A DNA stretch of 64,000 nucleotides from assembly GCA_002709085.1 (NCBI GenBank), contig PAPR01000065.1, positions 1 through 64,000 on the forward strand, written 5' to 3'. The stretch is from Pseudooceanicola sp. Lineage in GTDB: Bacteria > Pseudomonadota > Alphaproteobacteria > Rhodobacterales > Rhodobacteraceae. The position numbers and the translations under genes were made by a program. A model generated the notes under the pieces. That model did not search any database. It was not told the origin of the DNA and saw only the letters and a list, made by a program, of their open reading frames with translations. Of this stretch, positions 26,509 through 35,049 are shown piece after piece. Position 1 is the stretch's first letter; every line of letters starts with the position of its first letter.

Positions 26509-27585
26509 ATGCGCGCCCTAGGGGCGATGTCGGGAACATCGCTGGATGGCGTGGACGCGGCGGTCGTGGTGACGGACGGGGTCGACTTGCTGGGGTTTGG
26601 CGAAAGCGATTATCGTCCCTATTCGGACGCGGAACGTGCAGTGCTGCGCGCCGCTTTGGGACTATGGCCCGACGATGACATTGCGGCAGCCAGTGAGGTG
26701 GTGATGCGCAGCCACGAGGCGCTGCTGACGACCTTTCGTGATATCGATCTCGTTGGGTTTCACGGTCAGACGCTCGCGCATGAACCGCAGGGGCGCGGCA
26801 CGCATCAGATCGGTGACGGTGACGCGCTGGCAATGGCGCTTGGCCGTCCGGTGGTCTGGGATTTCCGCTCGGCTGACATGGAACTGGGCGGTGAGGGCGC
26901 GCCGCTCGCCTCCTTCTATCACCATGCCTGCGCGCGCTGGATGGGGGCGGATGCGCCGGTCGCCTTTCTCAACATGGGGGGCGTCGGCAACCTGACATGG
27001 GTGGATCCGCGCCTGCAACGCCCCGAAGAGCCGGGGGCGCTGCTGGCTTTTGACACTGGCCCCGCGAATGCGCCGGTAAACGATTTGATGCAGGCGCGGC
27101 TCGGCGTATCGTTTGACGAAGATGGCAAGCTTGCCCTGCAGGGACAGGTCGAATCCGGCGCGCTGGAGCTGTTTCTCGGCGATCCCTATTTCTCTCGAAT
27201 GCCACCGAAGTCACTGGACCGAAACGCTTTTCCGGAGATGATGTCGCTGGTTCGGGAGTTGGAAGACGCCGATGCCGCCGCGACCCTGATGGGCATGGCG
27301 GCGGCCTCTGTTCTACGCGGGATGGAGCATTGCCCCGAGCCGCCGCAACAGCTTTTCGTGACGGGTGGCGGGCGCAAGAACCCGGTGTTGATGGAGATGC
27401 TGAGCGTCTCGCTCGATTGCGAGGTTCTGCCGGTTGAGGAGGTCGGACTGGACGGTGACATGCTCGAAGCGCAGGCCTTTGGCTATCTTGCGGTGCGGGT
27501 CTCGCGCGGGCTGCCGACCTCTTGCCCATCAACGACGGGGGTGCGTATGGCAGTTGGCGGCGGGCAGGTGTCGCGCGCAAGCTAG
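26509..27585 (+). CDS. anmK: Anhydro-N-acetylmuramic acid kinase
   Basis: AnmK phosphorylates and opens 1,6-anhydro-MurNAc during cell-wall recycling. 358 residues. Seen: the ATP-site start [67 protein letters not shown] and [16 protein letters not shown] 26509 is preceded by GAAAGGG. Divergent from tyrS, a neighbour pair also seen in related genomes as I recall. Confidence 0.97.
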   Translation: MRALGAMSGTSLDGVDAAVVVTDGVDLLGFGESDYRPYSDAERAVLRAALGLWPDDDIAAASEVVMRSHEALLTTFRDIDLVGFHGQTLAHEPQGRGTHQIGDGDALAMALGRPVVWDFRSADMELGGEGAPLASFYHHACARWMGADAPVAFLNMGGVGNLTWVDPRLQRPEEPGALLAFDTGPANAPVNDLMQARLGVSFDEDGKLALQGQVESGALELFLGDPYFSRMPPKSLDRNAFPEMMSLVRELEDADAAATLMGMAAASVLRGMEHCPEPPQQLFVTGGGRKNPVLMEMLSVSLDCEVLPVEEVGLDGDMLEAQAFGYLAVRVSRGLPTSCPSTTGVRMAVGGGQVSRAS

Positions 27586-27752
27586 GTTGCAAAGGGAATG
27601 GTAGGGGACATTTGCGGGCCGGAGGCACGACCTTCGGCGGTACCTTCGGCGGGGCGTTGCCGACCGTAGATCCGCGGGAACTTCGCGATAGCGGATCGGT
27701 TGGTCATGGAGCCGGGCAAATGCCCGAAACTGACTTAACCAAGGAGGCCGAA

Positions 27753-28313
27753 ATGCCAGAGATTACAAAATCCCGCATCGCGATCCTGTCCACCAATGGA
27801 TTCGAGCAGAGCGAATTGGAAGTGCCGCGCGACAAACTGAAAGAGGCCGGCGCCGAGGTTCATGTGATTTCCCCCGATGGCGAGACCATCACCGGCTGGT
27901 CCGGCAAGAATTGGGGCAATGATGTCACGGTCGATAAGGGGCTGAAGGACATCAGCGCCTCTGACTATGACGCGCTGGTTTTGCCGGGCGGTCAGATCAA
28001 CCCCGATATCCTGCGCACGAAACCCGAGGCTGTCGAGTTCGTCAAGGCGATGTACAACGCTGGCAAAGTGGTCGCTGCGATTTGCCACGGTCCCTGGATG
28101 CTGATCGAAGCCGGGATCGCGAAGGGGCGCAAGATGACGTCCTATCCCTCGATCCGCACCGATGTGGAAAACGCCGGAGCGACGTGGCACGACGAACCCG
28201 TGATCGCAGATCAGGGACTAGTGACTTCGCGCAACCCTGACGATCTGGACGCCTTCAGCGCCAAGATCATTGAGGAGATCGAAGAGGGGCGCCACGACCG
28301 CGCCGCCGCTTGA
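27753..28313 (+). CDS. DJ-1/PfpI-family protein (type 1 glutamine amidotransferase-like)
   Basis: 186 residues: IAILSTNGFEQSELEVPRDKLKEAGAEVHVISP, DALVLPGGQINPDILR, and the nucleophile elbow AAICHGPWMLIEAG with Cys and His. This is the YhbO/PfpI type, described as proteases, deglycases or stress proteins; the actual reaction is unsettled. ATG 27753 has a strong AAGGAGG. A terminator follows, and the 167 bp behind anmK presumably carries a separate promoter. Confidence 0.93.
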   Translation: MPEITKSRIAILSTNGFEQSELEVPRDKLKEAGAEVHVISPDGETITGWSGKNWGNDVTVDKGLKDISASDYDALVLPGGQINPDILRTKPEAVEFVKAMYNAGKVVAAICHGPWMLIEAGIAKGRKMTSYPSIRTDVENAGATWHDEPVIADQGLVTSRNPDDLDAFSAKIIEEIEEGRHDRAAA

Positions 28314-28331
28314 TCCTTACTTAGCAGAACG

Positions 28332-28368
28332 AATTGCAGCCGGTTGATCCGGCTGCAATTTTCTTTTC
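28332..28368 (+). terminator. Intrinsic terminator after the PfpI-like gene
   Basis: Perfect 12-bp stem AATTGCAGCCGG / CCGGCTGCAATT with loop TTGAT, followed by TTCTTTTC, 18 bp after the stop. It separates the gene from convergent icd. Confidence 0.9.
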
Positions 28369-28405
28369 AGAATGATCTGTCAGTTATTCGGCCGAACCCG
28401 CTATA

Positions 28406-29617
28406 CTACGCCAGCGCCGCTTGCAGGTTTTCGTCAATCTTCTCAAGAAACCCCATCGTCGTCAGCCAGCCTTGATCCGGACCAACGAGCAAGGCCAGAT
28501 CCTTGGTCATATGTCCGTCTTCGACCGTCGCGACGATCACCTTTTCCAGCGTGTCGGCAAAGCCCATCAGTTTTGCGTTGTCATCCAGCTTGGCCCGATG
28601 CTTCAGTCCGCCGGTCCAGGCAAAGATAGAGGCGATGGAATTCGTGGATGTCGCCTCTCCGGCCTGATGTTGGCGGTAATGGCGGGTGACGGTGCCATGG
28701 GCCGCTTCGGATTCAACAATCAGGCCGTCCGGCGTCATCAATTGAGAACTCATCATACCGAGAGACCCAAAGCCCTGCGCGACCGTATCCGATTGCACGT
28801 CGCCGTCGTAATTCTTGCACGCCCAGACGAAACCGCCGTTCCATTTCATGCAACAGGCGACCATGTCGTCGATCAGGCGGTGTTCGTACCAGATCTCGGC
28901 CTTCTCGAAGGCCTCTTTGAATTCCGCTTCATAAACCTCCTCGAAGATTTGCAGGAACTGGCCGTCGTATTGCTTGAGGATGGTGTTCTTGGTCGAAAGG
29001 TAAACTGGCCAACCGAGTTGCAGCCCATAGTTCAGGGAGGCCCGCGCAAAGTCGCGGATGGAATCATCGAGGTTGTACATGCCCATGTAAACGCCCGAGG
29101 ACGGCGCCTGATAGACCTCCCGTTCGATCACCGTGCCATCGTCCCCGGTGAAGGTCATGGTCAGCTTGCCGGGGCCGGGGAACTTCATGTCCGAGGCCTT
29201 GTATTGATCGCCAAAAGCGTGGCGGCCAATCACGATCGGCTTGGTCCAGCCGGGGACCAGACGGGGCACGTTGCGGCAGATGATGGGCTGGCGAAAGACC
29301 ACCCCGCCAAGGATGTTGCGGATCGTGCCATTGGGCGATTTCCACATCTCCTTCAGGCCGAATTCCTCGACCCGTGCCTCATCCGGGGTGATCGTGGCAC
29401 ATTTGACGGCAACGCCGACCTCCTTGGTCTTTTCGGCGGCGTCGATGGTGATCTGGTCGCTGGTACGGTCGCGCTCTTCGATGCCGAGGTCATAATAGAG
29501 AAGATCGACGTCGAGATAGGGCAGGATCAGCTTGTCCTTGATGAACTGCCAGATAATCCGGGTCATCTCGTCGCCGTCCATCTCTACGATCGGGTTGTCT
29601 ACCTTGATCTTGCTCAT
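28406..29617 (-). CDS. icd: NADP-dependent isocitrate dehydrogenase
   Basis: TCA-cycle oxidative decarboxylation of isocitrate to 2-oxoglutarate. 403 residues, of the eukaryote-like NADP type: [90 protein letters not shown]-like [31 protein letters not shown]. Start ATG 29617 has AGGAG. Preceded by its own gap of 115 bp from the MFS gene. Confidence 0.98.
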   Translation of the reverse strand: MSKIKVDNPIVEMDGDEMTRIIWQFIKDKLILPYLDVDLLYYDLGIEERDRTSDQITIDAAEKTKEVGVAVKCATITPDEARVEEFGLKEMWKSPNGTIRNILGGVVFRQPIICRNVPRLVPGWTKPIVIGRHAFGDQYKASDMKFPGPGKLTMTFTGDDGTVIEREVYQAPSSGVYMGMYNLDDSIRDFARASLNYGLQLGWPVYLSTKNTILKQYDGQFLQIFEEVYEAEFKEAFEKAEIWYEHRLIDDMVACCMKWNGGFVWACKNYDGDVQSDTVAQGFGSLGMMSSQLMTPDGLIVESEAAHGTVTRHYRQHQAGEATSTNSIASIFAWTGGLKHRAKLDDNAKLMGFADTLEKVIVATVEDGHMTKDLALLVGPDQGWLTTMGFLEKIDENLQAALA

Positions 29618-29732
29618 CAGAACTCCTTTCGGGCTGCGTTCCCGCGATAGATAGCCTGATCGCCTCCTTCGGGAAAGAAGGGACGCCTTTGCACGGAGTT
29701 ATTTCGCGGCTCGCGCCCGATTTGCGCAAAAT

Positions 29733-30950
29733 TTATCGCTGGCTCGTCTCTGCGGGACGATCCAACCGGCGCATACGGATCAGCGAAGGCACGGCGAGGG
29801 TAAGAGCGATCAGCGAACCGACAATCTGGGGGAGGGTCGTCTGGTTAAACAGCTGCGCGATCAAGGTAGCGAGAATGCCGGCACTGATCGTCGAGATTGC
29901 GCCCATAACGCTGGCGGCCAACCCCGCAATATGGCCTAACGGCTCCATCGCGAGGGCGTTCAGGTTTCCGATTGTCAGACCCATCTGATAAAAAATCACG
30001 CCCTGCCAGACCACGTAGACCCAGAAATACACCTTTGCATTCAGTCCAATGAGGCTCAGCACCAGCATGATCGCGGTCAGGCCCAGCGTGATCGCGATGG
30101 CGAGAGAGATGATCGCCCGCATGCCGTAGCGCATGACGAATATCGCATTTACCAACGACGAGCTCGCACAGAAGGCCCCGACGGCAAAGAAAAAGATCGC
30201 AAATTGATCGCCACGCTCAAAGATCAGGTCGAACGTCGGCTGGATCAGCGATATCGCGCTGAACAACAGCGTAAAGACAAGCGTTTGCACAAAGATCGAG
30301 TGCCGCACCATTGGCAGCGTCATCATGTGGCGGGTCGCCGCCCATAGCGCGGCCAGGCGAAAGGGGCGACGCTGATCGATCGGCAAAGGCTCTGCCAGCC
30401 GAAAGTTGAGCCAGCCTGTCGCGATGGTCGCGAAAAGGATGAAGGACAGGAATATGCTGCGCCAGCCGCCGATCGCGATCACGCCCGACCCGAGCAATGG
30501 CGCGAGGGCCGGGACAATCGCGAAGACGATCATGATGAACGACACGATCCGCGCCATCTCGCGTCCCGCATAGAGATCACGCACGATGGCGATGGAGACG
30601 ACGCGCGGACCCGCCGCGCCGATGCCCTGCATGACGCGCGCCGCGACCATCAGTTCAATCGACGGCGCCGCCCAGGCCAGCGTCGCGCCCAGCACATAAA
30701 GCGCAGCCCCGAGGTTGATCACCGTCTTGCGCCCAAAGGTGTCAGACAATGGGCCCGTGAACAGCGTGCCGACCCCCATTCCGACGATGAACGCCGAGAG
30801 GACCAATTGCGCGTAGTTCGGGGCCTGCGGGCTCAGCTCTGCGGCGATAACCGGCATCGCGGGCAGCATGGAGTCGATGGAAAAGGCGACGGTGGCCACC
30901 ATCATAGCCATCATCGCGACAAATTCGGATTGCGAGACCCTGCTTTTCAT
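29733..30950 (-). CDS. Bcr/CflA-type multidrug efflux MFS transporter
   Basis: 405 residues with about 12 hydrophobic segments. The MFS loop motif GPLSDTFGRKTVINLGAALYVLGA lies after the second helix and MAARVMQGIGAAGPRVVSIAIVRDLYAG (VAARVMQGIGAAG) follows helix 4, both typical of Bcr/CflA drug:H+ antiporters. Substrate unknown. It lies 60 bp downstream of the DsbA-like gene on the same strand, perhaps one transcript. Confidence 0.92.
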   Translation of the reverse strand: MKSRVSQSEFVAMMAMMVATVAFSIDSMLPAMPVIAAELSPQAPNYAQLVLSAFIVGMGVGTLFTGPLSDTFGRKTVINLGAALYVLGATLAWAAPSIELMVAARVMQGIGAAGPRVVSIAIVRDLYAGREMARIVSFIMIVFAIVPALAPLLGSGVIAIGGWRSIFLSFILFATIATGWLNFRLAEPLPIDQRRPFRLAALWAATRHMMTLPMVRHSIFVQTLVFTLLFSAISLIQPTFDLIFERGDQFAIFFFAVGAFCASSSLVNAIFVMRYGMRAIISLAIAITLGLTAIMLVLSLIGLNAKVYFWVYVVWQGVIFYQMGLTIGNLNALAMEPLGHIAGLAASVMGAISTISAGILATLIAQLFNQTTLPQIVGSLIALTLAVPSLIRMRRLDRPAETSQR

Positions 30951-31010
30951 CTGACCCTCCGCGTCTTGCCGTCCGGTCCGCGTGTTCTTGCCCTGAGGCG
31001 CTGTGATCGC

Positions 31011-31661
31011 TCAGGCCAGATCGGCGGAAATCTCGTCGATGACCTTCAGCCATAATTCGGGGGGCTGTGCGCCCGGCACGGCATGCTGGCTGCCTACCAC
31101 AAAGGTCGGTACGGCATTGACGCCCATCTCGCGCGAGTTCTTGTCGCGATCGCGGATCGCCGCCTCGTCCGCGTCGGAGTTCAAGAGCCGCAGAACAACG
31201 GCCGCATCCATGCCGGCGCTATCCGCGACATCGGCCAGGACATCACGGTCCCCGATATCGCGACCATCGACGAAATTCGCCTTGAACAGTGCGTCGACCA
31301 CCGCGCTTTGGTGCCCGTCGATACCCGCCCAATGGATCAGGCGATGGGCGTCGAGGGTGTTTGGCGTGCGGCTGATCGCGTCGAGGTTCGCCTCCACGCC
31401 GATCTCGCGAAAATGCTCCGCGATCTTGCCGTAGACCTGTTGGGCGCTGTCGGGATTGCCGAACTTGGCCGAGAGATAACCCTTACGGGACATGCCTTCG
31501 CGCGGCATGTCGGGGTTGAGCTGAAAGGGATGCCATTCAACCACAAAGGGATGATCGGGCCGCTCGGCCAGGGCGCGTTCCAGTTGGACCTTGCCGATGT
31601 AACACCAAGGGCAGATCGGATCGGACAGGATGTCGAGCTTTACGACCTTTTTCTCTTCCAT
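31011..31661 (-). CDS. DsbA-family (FrnE-like) thiol oxidoreductase
   Basis: 216 residues, no signal peptide, so cytoplasmic. Thioredoxin-fold with CPWC (DILSDPICPWCYIGKVQLERAL) and the cis-Pro loop NAVPTFVVG near the C-terminus, with a helical insert between. This is the FrnE/2-hydroxychromene-isomerase-like branch; an oxidoreductase or isomerase role is possible. ATG 31661 has AAAGG at a spacing of 7; ATGs at 31682 and 31679 are alternatives. Confidence 0.9.
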   Translation of the reverse strand: MEEKKVVKLDILSDPICPWCYIGKVQLERALAERPDHPFVVEWHPFQLNPDMPREGMSRKGYLSAKFGNPDSAQQVYGKIAEHFREIGVEANLDAISRTPNTLDAHRLIHWAGIDGHQSAVVDALFKANFVDGRDIGDRDVLADVADSAGMDAAVVLRLLNSDADEAAIRDRDKNSREMGVNAVPTFVVGSQHAVPGAQPPELWLKVIDEISADLA

Positions 31662-31804
31662 TTCGGGGCCTTTCTTCATCATCTGCAGGGCGCAAACGCG
31701 CCGTCATGAATGGTTCGCCTCTCATGGTTCGCTTTTGCGCCGATGACTGGCCGAGGTCCAGCCACAATGACGCGGCTTAATGTGCGCAAGCGAGCATCGT
31801 GGCG

Positions 31805-33328
31805 TCAGGAGGGGTCGGGGCGGGCGATCCAGGCGTCGCGCAGCGCACTGCGTTTCAGCTTTCCGTTGGGATTGCGCGGGAGGTCGGGCAGGTGGACATA
31901 GGCGCGCGGCTGCTTGTATCGGGCCAACCGCCGCGCTGCCACGGCCTTCATTGCGGACTCGTTTTGCGGGGTCCCGGTGTAAAAGGCGATGATGAGACGG
32001 ACATCCGCCTTAATCTCGCAATCGGTCACGCCGATTTCGCTGACGCCGGGAAGGTCACTGAGGGCGGCCTCGACTTCCAGCGGAGAAACGCGGTATCCGC
32101 CCGCGTTCATCATATCATCGGCGCGCGCGAGGTAGGTGATCTGTCCGTCCTCATCCATGCTTCCGTGATCGCCGGTGAGAAACCAATCGTTCTGAAACCT
32201 TTCCGCGGTTTCTTCCGGGGCGCCGTAATAGCCCAGCATCAGACCCGGATCGCGCCGATGAATGGCGATGACGCCTTCGGAGCCTAGCTCGACTGGCCCC
32301 TCGGGCCCGACAATTGCGACGCGCCGCCCACGTTGAGGCCGGCCCAACGTGCCGGGTTTTGCCGGGGAGTCTGGTGAGGCAGAGATGAATGTTGAACACT
32401 CCGACATGCCGAACGCCTCGTAAAGCTCTCTCCCAGCTGCGTTTTTCCAGTTTTGACGTAGAGAGTCCGACAGCTTTTCGCCGGCGCTCAAGCCATGGCG
32501 CAGATTCGGCAGAACGATCGATTTGTGGTGGTTTAGGATTTTGCGGTAAACACCTGGTGTGGCGGCAAAAATGCTCGATTCATGTCGCTTGAGGAGAGAG
32601 GGGATATCGCCCGGTGTCACGTCCGTCTTGGGGATCAGAGCCGTCGCACCCACTGACCACGGATCCATCAAGCCGGTGCCAAGCGTATAGGTCCAGTTGA
32701 AGGCCCCGGCGTGCATCAGGCGGTCCTGTTCAGTCAGCCTGTGCCAGTCCTTGTGCATCATCCGGCGCGCCCAGATGGCGCGATGCGCATGCATTACGGC
32801 GCGGGATTTCCCTGAGGTCCCAGAGGTATAGGCGATATATGCAAGGCGTTCTGGATCGCCCATCGCATAGTCTGCCGGGGGTAGGTCCTGCATCATCCGT
32901 AGCGCCATTGTCTCGATCACAGGGCATGCGACTGTCGGACAGGCAATAGCGGGATCACGCAAAATACCGGCCGGCTGCAGCTCATCCACGATACCCTGGA
33001 CCTCGCGCGTGGTCAGTTGCGCGGACGTCGGAACCGGAACCATGCCGACCGCAATCGCGCCGAGGTACGCGATTGGGAAATCAACTGAATTTCCGATCCG
33101 CATCAACAGGATATCGCCAGTTTTGAACCCTGCGTTCAGCAAACCTGTCCCGGTCCCGCGTACCGCGGCAGCCAGTCGCGCATAAGCCCAATGCTGCGCC
33201 CCCGACAGTCCGACTTCAACCAAGGCAACCTTGTCTGAGAGACGATCGGCATGGGCCAGAACATGCGCGGCCATGTTGAAGGACGTCGGGCAAGGCGCGA
33301 AAGGCCCGTGATCGAAGACGGAGAGCAT
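31805..33328 (-). CDS. AMP-binding (acyl-CoA synthetase-like) enzyme
   Basis: 507 residues, adenylate-forming ligase. Seen: P-loop-like YTSGTSGKSRAVMHAHRA, YEAFGMSECSTFI, LTGDHGSMDEDGQITYLARADDMMNAGGYRVSPLEVE and the C-terminal Lys in NPNGKLKRSALRD. It activates a carboxylic acid, probably to a CoA ester; the acid is unknown and no CoA-pathway genes are adjacent. Start ATG 33328 (MLSVFDHGPFAPC) is preferred to 33364; the ribosome site is weak. Confidence 0.92.
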   Translation of the reverse strand: MLSVFDHGPFAPCPTSFNMAAHVLAHADRLSDKVALVEVGLSGAQHWAYARLAAAVRGTGTGLLNAGFKTGDILLMRIGNSVDFPIAYLGAIAVGMVPVPTSAQLTTREVQGIVDELQPAGILRDPAIACPTVACPVIETMALRMMQDLPPADYAMGDPERLAYIAYTSGTSGKSRAVMHAHRAIWARRMMHKDWHRLTEQDRLMHAGAFNWTYTLGTGLMDPWSVGATALIPKTDVTPGDIPSLLKRHESSIFAATPGVYRKILNHHKSIVLPNLRHGLSAGEKLSDSLRQNWKNAAGRELYEAFGMSECSTFISASPDSPAKPGTLGRPQRGRRVAIVGPEGPVELGSEGVIAIHRRDPGLMLGYYGAPEETAERFQNDWFLTGDHGSMDEDGQITYLARADDMMNAGGYRVSPLEVEAALSDLPGVSEIGVTDCEIKADVRLIIAFYTGTPQNESAMKAVAARRLARYKQPRAYVHLPDLPRNPNGKLKRSALRDAWIARPDPS

Positions 33329-33471
33329 GAGCCCAGAATTAGGCGTGCACCCCTTCTTGCGCAAGGGCGGAGTCCTGGCCGTAAGGTCCGAGTTGCCAAG
33401 GTTCCCTTAGGTAAGCGGCAAAAGGGCCATACGGATAGAGACCCGCCCGCCCGCCTAAGATGCGCAAATAC

Positions 33472-33816
33472 TCAACGACGACCTACAGGTGAGGCGACCT
33501 TTTCATCGTCGCCAAAGAGGTCGTCGCGGTCCGAGACATCTTCACCCGGACCGAGGTTTCGACCGCTTTGCGAGATATTTTCGTTGTCGCGAAATTCATC
33601 CATCGCGATGTCGGCGGGAAAGCTCCCCATGCGCCAGTCTTCAATCTGGGCCAAGGTGTCGCGAGATTGCTCGCCCGTCACCTTGGAGAGATAGAGCGCC
33701 AGCGCCGTTTCCGAGCCGTCCAGGGCCAGAACGTCTTCCTCTTCGGCTTCGGGCCACCGGTCAAGGATCGCGGGGGCAAAGGCTTTCCAGTTCTCGCTGA
33801 TCTGATTCCAACGCAT
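33472..33816 (-). CDS. Small acidic CsbD-like protein
   Basis: 114 residues, acidic. The N-terminus MRWNQISENWKAFAPAILDRWPEAEEEDVLALDGSETALALYLSKVTG resembles the CsbD/YjbJ pattern (WxQIxGNWKxFK...WGxLxxDDL), a small stress protein family of unknown function. The C-terminal half is polar and unstructured-looking. The similarity is by eye and moderate. Confidence 0.65.
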   Translation of the reverse strand: MRWNQISENWKAFAPAILDRWPEAEEEDVLALDGSETALALYLSKVTGEQSRDTLAQIEDWRMGSFPADIAMDEFRDNENISQSGRNLGPGEDVSDRDDLFGDDEKVASPVGRR

Positions 33817-33883
33817 TGCGGGATCCTCCGTTTGTCTATGCTTGAAAGGCCAACGGCGCGGCGGAGCGGTCAGTTCCGGGGTA

Positions 33884-34537
33884 TCACGCCTTCGGGAACA
33901 GACGGGGCAGGATAAGCGCGATCATGCCGGTTGCGAGTAACTGCATCAAAATAAACATGGGCGCGTGTCCCGGATAAATCCCTGCAAAGGTGTCGGAAAA
34001 GCTGCGCGCGATGGTCACCGCAGGATTGGCAAAACTGGTGGAGGAGGTGAACCAATAGGCCCCGGTGATATAGAGCGCCACGAGGATCGGTACCTGATCC
34101 TCGCGCGAGGCGAAGCCACCAAAGATCACAAACATCAAACCCGCCGTCGCCAGTATTTCCGACGACCACGGGCCGATCCCACTACGGTGCATCGTACCCG
34201 ACGTCTGCAGGATCGGCAGGTCAAACATCAGATGCGTCAGCCAAACCCCGATCAGCCCGCCAGCGATCTGACAAGCCACGTAGATCAGCGCGGCGGTGGG
34301 TGTGATTTCACCCCGCAGGGCAAAGGCCAGTGTCACAGCAGGATTGAAATGCGCGCCGGACACCGGGCCGAGCGTGGTGATAATGACGTAGAGCATTGCG
34401 CCCGTGGCAATAGCATTCGCCAAGAGGGCGATGGCGGCATTGCCGTCCGCCAGGGATTCGCCCATGATGCCAGAGCCGACGACCCCGATCAGCAGCATCG
34501 CGGTGCCGACCGTCTCTGCGACATATTTCCGGTTCAT
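33884..34537 (-). CDS. Aquaporin (MIP family), arsenic-linked
   Basis: 217 residues, six membrane segments with two NPA boxes: SGAHFNPAVTLAFAL and SFANPAVTIARSF. It starts at ATG 34537, inside the end of arsC (4-bp ATGA overlap), so the two are co-translated. In Sinorhizobium meliloti, as established, the aquaglyceroporin AqpS carries out arsenite that ArsC has made. The same pairing here suggests passive arsenite export (inference). No ArsB/Acr3 pump or ArsR is adjacent. Confidence 0.93.
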   Translation of the reverse strand: MNRKYVAETVGTAMLLIGVVGSGIMGESLADGNAAIALLANAIATGAMLYVIITTLGPVSGAHFNPAVTLAFALRGEITPTAALIYVACQIAGGLIGVWLTHLMFDLPILQTSGTMHRSGIGPWSSEILATAGLMFVIFGGFASREDQVPILVALYITGAYWFTSSTSFANPAVTIARSFSDTFAGIYPGHAPMFILMQLLATGMIALILPRLFPKA

Positions 34538-35007
34538 GTTCTGCCGATGCGGTCGAGAGTGGCTTTCAATTCGCCCGGTTCCATGGTCTCGATCGGGTGT
34601 TTCAGCAACGCCTCGGCCTTTTTGTCGAGCAGATCGTAGGCGGTGCGGAAGGCTTCTTCCCATTGGTCCTCAGGGGCGGCAGCCGGATCATCGACGCCCC
34701 AATGGGCGCGAAGCGGCGCGCCGGGCCAGAAGGGACAGGTCTCCCCGGCGGCAGAGGCGCAGACGGTGATCACCATGTCCATTTCCGGAGCGTCGGAGGT
34801 GGCGAATTCATCCCAGCTTTTCGACCGCGCGTGCGAGGTGTCGTAGTCCAGCTCCTCCAGCAGCTTGTAGGATTGCGGATGGACCGCGCCCGCCGGGCTG
34901 GAGCCAGCGGAATAGGCCCTTACGCGGCCTGCGCCACGGGCGTTCAAGATGGTTTCCAAAAGGATCGAGCGGGCCGAGTTGCCGGTGCAGAGAACGAGTA
35001 TATTCAT
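34534..35007 (-). CDS. arsC: Arsenate reductase, low-molecular-weight phosphatase type
   Basis: 157 residues. MNILVLCTGNSARSILLE carries the phosphatase-type loop CxGNSxRS with the nucleophilic Cys, and VITVCASAAGETCPFWPG carries two further Cys placed like the redox relay of thioredoxin-linked ArsC (VCxxAxxxCP). It reduces arsenate to arsenite. Start ATG 35007 (MNILVLCTG), ten codons into the track ORF. The next gene is an aquaporin, overlapping by 4 bp. Confidence 0.93.
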   Translation of the reverse strand: MNILVLCTGNSARSILLETILNARGAGRVRAYSAGSSPAGAVHPQSYKLLEELDYDTSHARSKSWDEFATSDAPEMDMVITVCASAAGETCPFWPGAPLRAHWGVDDPAAAPEDQWEEAFRTAYDLLDKKAEALLKHPIETMEPGELKATLDRIGRT

Positions 35008-35049
35008 GTCACTGCAGGTACCTTTCGAATGTAACATCTCTATGACGGA

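Noticed and set aside
28421-29650. 409-residue ORF opposite icd
   Set aside because: Antisense shadow of a certain gene.
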